Assembly (NCBI GenBank): GCA_035315125.1
Contig: DATFYI010000144.1
Coordinates: forward strand, 1 to 9,802
Direction: 5' to 3'
Source: DATFYI01 sp035315125
Lineage (GTDB): Bacteria; Chloroflexota; Anaerolineae; Anaerolineales; Anaerolineaceae
DNA length: 9,802 nt
Positions 6,340 to 9,802 of the stretch are shown here, one piece after another. The notes under the pieces were generated by a model. That model did no database searches. It was not told the origin of the DNA and saw only the letters and a list, made by a program, of their open reading frames with translations. Numbering within the stretch: position 1 is the first letter of the stretch; every line of letters begins with the position of its first letter. The position numbers and the translations under genes are program-made.

Positions 6340-7329
6340 CTAGGATATTTTTTGGTAATCAGGATAAGTGAATTGACGTCGAGAAAATAAAACAAAACAC
6401 CCCCCCAGGATGAGCGGTGGGATTGTTACAGTAGCATGCAATAAAATTGCATAAGCTATGCGCACCTGTGGGTTAATTCCAAATGGCGTCAAAGCCAGGT
6501 TTGTAAAAAAATAAAAAGGGCCGATATTTCCAGGCATTAATGCAGGTAACACACCTAAGTAAACTGTTACCAACACCAGCCCACCGGCTACGATCTGAGC
6601 GGGTAATCCAAATGACCTCAACAGGATCAAATTTGTTGTTAACATCACGATCCAGATCGATAAAGTCACACCTACCACAGGAAATAAATATTTGGGTTGT
6701 CGCACCAATTTACTCTCTGACATCCATCGATCTATCCCGACCAGAATTGAATGGAATCTCACTGGAACTCTGTTTTCTATTTTACCCCGATTAGCCTGCC
6801 AGACACCCGGCATCAACCAGATTACAGCTAATAAAGCAATTGTAAGGAAGAAACCCCCGATGGCAAAACTAATAGTATTCTGGCGTATTTCCTGAATTGG
6901 AATATAAGCGGTTATAAGAAAAGAAAGCGCTAAAAAGAACACCAGATCTAAAACTTTCTCGATCCCGATAGTCGTTACGATTTCTGCTGCACCGTGCTGC
7001 TGCTGTGATCGCAGCCAACCAAACCGTACGACCTCTCCTCCACGCACCGGAAGAATAATATTTGAGGCCTGTCCTAAAAAGTAAGCACCGCAGGTCTGGA
7101 TCAAAGAGACCTTGATGCCATAATTTCTCAATAGCATATGCCATCGCACCACTTTTAATCCCAGGCTAACGAAGATCGAAGCGATTGCAGCTATCAGCCA
7201 GGCAGATTGGACACTTTCCAATGTACTGAGTAATAAATTCCAGTTGATACCCCATAAAGATAAAACCAGCAGGGCTAACCCCAGACTTATTTTGAAGATA
7301 TCGAATATCCAATGGGATTTCTTTTTCAT
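6340..7329 (-). CDS. Flippase-like UPF0104/YbhN-type membrane protein
   Basis: This 329-aa polytopic protein matches the lysylphosphatidylglycerol-synthase transmembrane-region family (PF03706; UPF0104, YbhN, AglD). After a first helix (about 10-28) and a second (43-60) comes the family signature: Arg63 in VVRWHMLL, then FLGQASNIILPVRGGEVVRF (84-103), and later Glu124-Lys125. The C-terminal hallmark LPALMPGNIGPF (261-272) is present. There is no soluble aminoacyl-transferase domain of MprF type. Family members near glycan genes are often annotated as flippase-like, but the transport activity is generally unproven. It is 17 nt downstream of the DUF2723 gene and ends exactly where the fusion gene begins. 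No clear Shine-Dalgarno site precedes its ATG. A short G7 run in its distal codons (6400-6406) is the only homopolymer of note. Confidence 0.88.
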   Translation of the reverse strand: MKKKSHWIFDIFKISLGLALLVLSLWGINWNLLLSTLESVQSAWLIAAIASIFVSLGLKVVRWHMLLRNYGIKVSLIQTCGAYFLGQASNIILPVRGGEVVRFGWLRSQQQHGAAEIVTTIGIEKVLDLVFFLALSFLITAYIPIQEIRQNTISFAIGGFFLTIALLAVIWLMPGVWQANRGKIENRVPVRFHSILVGIDRWMSESKLVRQPKYLFPVVGVTLSIWIVMLTTNLILLRSFGLPAQIVAGGLVLVTVYLGVLPALMPGNIGPFYFFTNLALTPFGINPQVRIAYAILLHATVTIPPLILGGCFVLFSRRQFTYPDYQKIS

Positions 7330-7346
7330 TGTTTAAGCGGAATGAA

Positions 7347-8888
7347 TCATGGATTTGTCTTTGTTGAACATATGACTGCCACCCCATTTTCAGCCTGGTT
7401 GTCCAGCGAGCTGCGACAAACTGCCCGCCCTGGATTCAATTTAACTAGATCTTCGCCCCAATTCTCTGCCCCATCCAAGATAGGATCTGCAACCAGATCC
7501 GGGTAGACATGTTGTATTGTAACCTGATACCATTCAAATTGTGTCAGTGGTAAAACAATCACCCGTACATCACTTCTCCAACCCAACCCAAAATGGTAAT
7601 ACCAGAGCGGAAAAGAATCATCGTCAGCGCTGGTTAATACTAGGGCATTTTCGGGCATGTTCAGCAAATATTTTTCCGCATAATTTGCCGGGGACGCATC
7701 TCTCCTCGGATCAATCTGATCATAAATAGAAGGTGAGCGTATCACAATCGAAACAGCTAAACCTGCCGCCACGAATGCCCCTACCCGATATTGCCGCCAT
7801 TTTAATTGCAGAATATACAAAACTCCCAAACCGATCCAAACTGCAAATACCAAAAAGGCTGGCAGCAAATAGACCATCGAATCGGATGTATTGTAGCCGA
7901 GTGAAAAAAGCGTATAAACGACAAAAATCCAACCCAATACGAAACGTGTTGGTTTATCAATTAGCTCTGCTTGCACCAACCCCAGTAAACCGAACAGCAG
8001 CCCTACGATCCCAAATTGATCGACCAACAACCGGGCCCAGGCGCTTACCCTTTCCGATAATTGGGGCCAAGGCAGATCGAATAACAAACGCTGGTATGGC
8101 CTGCCGCTCAACTCCCAAATAAAACCCTGCCAGTTTTGTGGATTACCCCAATTGATGGGCGGATAATTACGGGCCTGCAGCGGTAAATAGAGATAAACCA
8201 TTAATCCGATTAGAACAAATCCAGCCTGTGCCGCCAAAAACCTCTTCTCAACACCTCTCTTCCGACCCAGATACACGCCATACAAACAAACAGGAGCCAG
8301 AAGCAAAATGGTTACATGATCGCCGGCAGCCAGCCCAAGGCTTACGGACAGAACAGAAAGCAAAATTTTTACACCCCTGGATGGCTTGTAATAAGCCAAT
8401 AAATGGAACCACCACAATGCCAGGGCTAAAAACAATATCTCCAGGGCATAAACTTCCACGATAACTGCTTGCGACCAGAATAATGGGGATACCCCCAGCA
8501 GCACAGCGCCTGCCAACCCGGCCAGGACACCCAACCAACCGAATTGCCTGGTTTCAGATTTAATCCACAGGTATATGAGACCCACTGCCAATGCCGCCGA
8601 AGCCGCCGAAAATAGCGATCCTCGAAAATACGGGCTGCCGATTGGGAGCAGTTGGAATAATCGGCCTAATATCATATATGTTGGGTAACCGGTTGGATGC
8701 GGAATGCCCCCTGTCAACATCGCTGCTAACAGATCGCCCCCATCGCCGGCATGGTCCACCCCGCTCAGCCGTTCTGGTAACATTGAAGCATACAATCCGA
8801 ATAACGCTGCTGAAATGAGCAAAGCAAATGTGCCTGGCAAAGAGATTTTTTTTATCATGGGCTTGGAAATACAGGCTGATTGGATCAT
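7347..8888 (-). CDS. DUF2723 membrane protein, putative GT-C glycosyltransferase
   Basis: This 513-aa polytopic protein has strong DUF2723 (PF11028; TMEM260-like) hallmarks. These are DGGDLL (49-54) in the first extracytoplasmic loop, GIPHPTGYPTY (61-71), FWSQAVIVEVYALE (137-150), YLPLQARNYPPINWGNP (234-250) and a C-terminal extracytoplasmic ALVLTSADDDSFPLWYYH segment (415-432). The family has the GT-C fold. Its eukaryotic relative TMEM260 is reported to be a protein O-mannosyltransferase, so a role transferring sugar from a lipid-phosphate donor on the outer face is a reasonable inference; donor and acceptor are unknown. Asp49 or Asp52 is the likely catalytic acid. The ATG at 8888 lies 5 nt after the upstream stop and has a weak AGGG overlapping that stop. 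An internal ATG at 8858 (residue 11) has no ribosome binding site and would only shorten the cytoplasmic tail. Confidence 0.9.
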   Translation of the reverse strand: MIQSACISKPMIKKISLPGTFALLISAALFGLYASMLPERLSGVDHAGDGGDLLAAMLTGGIPHPTGYPTYMILGRLFQLLPIGSPYFRGSLFSAASAALAVGLIYLWIKSETRQFGWLGVLAGLAGAVLLGVSPLFWSQAVIVEVYALEILFLALALWWFHLLAYYKPSRGVKILLSVLSVSLGLAAGDHVTILLLAPVCLYGVYLGRKRGVEKRFLAAQAGFVLIGLMVYLYLPLQARNYPPINWGNPQNWQGFIWELSGRPYQRLLFDLPWPQLSERVSAWARLLVDQFGIVGLLFGLLGLVQAELIDKPTRFVLGWIFVVYTLFSLGYNTSDSMVYLLPAFLVFAVWIGLGVLYILQLKWRQYRVGAFVAAGLAVSIVIRSPSIYDQIDPRRDASPANYAEKYLLNMPENALVLTSADDDSFPLWYYHFGLGWRSDVRVIVLPLTQFEWYQVTIQHVYPDLVADPILDGAENWGEDLVKLNPGRAVCRSSLDNQAENGVAVICSTKTNP

Positions 8889-8893
8889 TTACC

Positions 8894-9802
8894 CTACCGG
8901 AAAGGCCATTCTACAAAACCTCGCCTACGGCACTGGTAAAACCATCCTACAATTAATCCCAACAGCATCCAGTACAACAAACCCGGTTTCGCCCCCAGCG
9001 CCACAGCATCCGTCAATCCGTAGATCAGGTGTGCCGTTAGCCCGGTGCCCAACCCGAGCGCCAAAGTCTTGGTAAGGACAACGGCCGGTTTATTGGCCTG
9101 CAAAAGATCCTTATCCGCCTTGCCCAATCGCTTCCATCCGTCGATCAACATCCAGAATGCACTGATATAAATACCGATGAACGCAATCAATCCGGGAATA
9201 CCCAGATCCAGCGCGGCCTGTAAGAATTCATTGTGGGCGTGGCCGATATCATAATCCGGCGCGACGCTGAAAAGCGGATAAAGTACGTTTACCACGTAGC
9301 GGAAAGTATTCATCCCCATTCCGGTAATCGGAAAATCCTGGATGCCATAGATGGCGCGTGACCAGATCTCGAACCGCAGATCCAGGGTACTCAATGAAAA
9401 AGCGCTCGATTGCACCTCTGAAGTACCCAATAGACCTGCTAATTTGCTCAGATCCACCGGCCAAAAAATCACCAGCACAGCCGAGATCCCAACCGCCAGT
9501 AAAATCATATAAGCCCAGCGACCCGGCAGCGGCAGCGCAAAGAACAATGCTGCGATAAAAGCCAGCCCGAGGCCGATGAACGCCGAACGGGATTGCGATA
9601 AAACCAGCACCACCCCCATTAAAAGTGCAATCCCAGTCACCAGAAAAAGAATTACAATAATCCAGCCCCAGCCGATCATTTTATTCATCGTACCGAAACG
9701 GATCAGCCAGGCCAGCCCAAAAATGACGACCACTGGCAACACCCACACCAACGCCCCGCCCACCTCATTGGGATGAAACCCTTCCGGCGCCCCGGGTAAG
9801 GT
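8894..9802 (-). CDS. O-antigen ligase/polymerase-like membrane protein (N-terminus outside window)
   Basis: The frame is open from the right edge to the TAG at 8896-8894, giving 302 visible residues. The GTG at 9763 is internal: the preceding visible residues end in GFHPNE, which suits the O-antigen ligase family (PF04932, WaaL/Wzy). Other family marks are SQSRSAFIG (69-77 of the visible part), an LRFEIWSRA helix start with Arg143, GMGMNTF (161-167), and the periplasmic-loop HAHNEFLQAALDLGIPG (188-204) with the conserved His190. LTDAVALGAKPG (262-273) precedes the last helix. The enzyme would join or polymerise undecaprenyl-diphosphate-linked glycans at the outer face of the membrane. Ligase and polymerase cannot be separated from sequence alone. 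It is the most upstream visible gene of the operon and is markedly more GC-rich than the genes after it. Confidence 0.9.
   Translation of the reverse strand, partial: TLPGAPEGFHPNEVGGALVWVLPVVVIFGLAWLIRFGTMNKMIGWGWIIVILFLVTGIALLMGVVLVLSQSRSAFIGLGLAFIAALFFALPLPGRWAYMILLAVGISAVLVIFWPVDLSKLAGLLGTSEVQSSAFSLSTLDLRFEIWSRAIYGIQDFPITGMGMNTFRYVVNVLYPLFSVAPDYDIGHAHNEFLQAALDLGIPGLIAFIGIYISAFWMLIDGWKRLGKADKDLLQANKPAVVLTKTLALGLGTGLTAHLIYGLTDAVALGAKPGLLYWMLLGLIVGWFYQCRRRGFVEWPFR

Noticed and set aside
6400..6406. G7 tract in the flippase-like gene as a phase-variation site
   Set aside because: Seven bases is short for slipped-strand switching, the frame is intact, and it lies in the last 30 or so codons.
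8894..9763. Treating GTG at 9763 as the true start of the O-antigen-ligase-like gene
   Set aside because: The frame stays open to the window edge and the upstream codons encode a GFHPNE motif typical of the family, so the real start is outside the window.

Overview
The window is part of a bacterial cell-surface glycan locus. Six genes on the minus strand run from the right edge down to 2687. A convergent plus-strand membrane-protein gene (800-2683) lies to their left, followed by an AT-rich intergenic region and the 5' end of a secreted-protein gene that leaves through the left edge. There are no rRNA, tRNA, CRISPR or mobile-element signatures. The organism is probably a member of Chloroflexota (Anaerolineae-like). 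This is inferred only from protein style: the secreted carboxypeptidase-regulatory-like domain, the DUF2723 protein and the flavour of the O-antigen-ligase-like protein. No marker gene supports it, so it is a low-to-moderate confidence guess.

Layout, in transcription order of the minus-strand cluster: an O-antigen ligase/polymerase-like protein (9802-8894, N-terminus outside the window); a DUF2723 GT-C-type membrane glycosyltransferase candidate (8888-7347); a UPF0104/YbhN-like flippase-like membrane protein (7329-6340); a fusion of a family 2 glycosyltransferase with a monotopic phosphoglycosyltransferase (6339-4693); rmlB (4677-3589); and rmlA (3592-2687). Junctions are 5, 17, 0, 15 and -4 nt, so this looks like one operon whose promoter lies beyond 9802. 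The rmlA stop is 3 nt from the stop of the convergent 627-aa membrane protein. A hairpin in the last rmlA codons is the only terminator-like structure at that junction.

Working model (inference): RmlA and RmlB make dTDP-glucose and dTDP-4-keto-6-deoxyglucose. The fusion protein loads the first sugar-phosphate onto undecaprenyl phosphate and may add a following sugar. GT-C proteins (DUF2723 and perhaps the 627-aa protein) would add sugars from lipid-linked donors on the outer face. The O-antigen-ligase-like protein would polymerise or transfer the glycan. No Wzx flippase, rmlC or rmlD is visible.

Base composition changes along the window. Hand-counted 60-base lines give 20% G+C in the intergenic region (481-540), 35% in the 627-aa gene (1741-1800), 42% in the flippase-like gene (6841-6900) and 55-63% in the ligase-like gene (9541-9600, 9001-9060). 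The locus may therefore be a mosaic.
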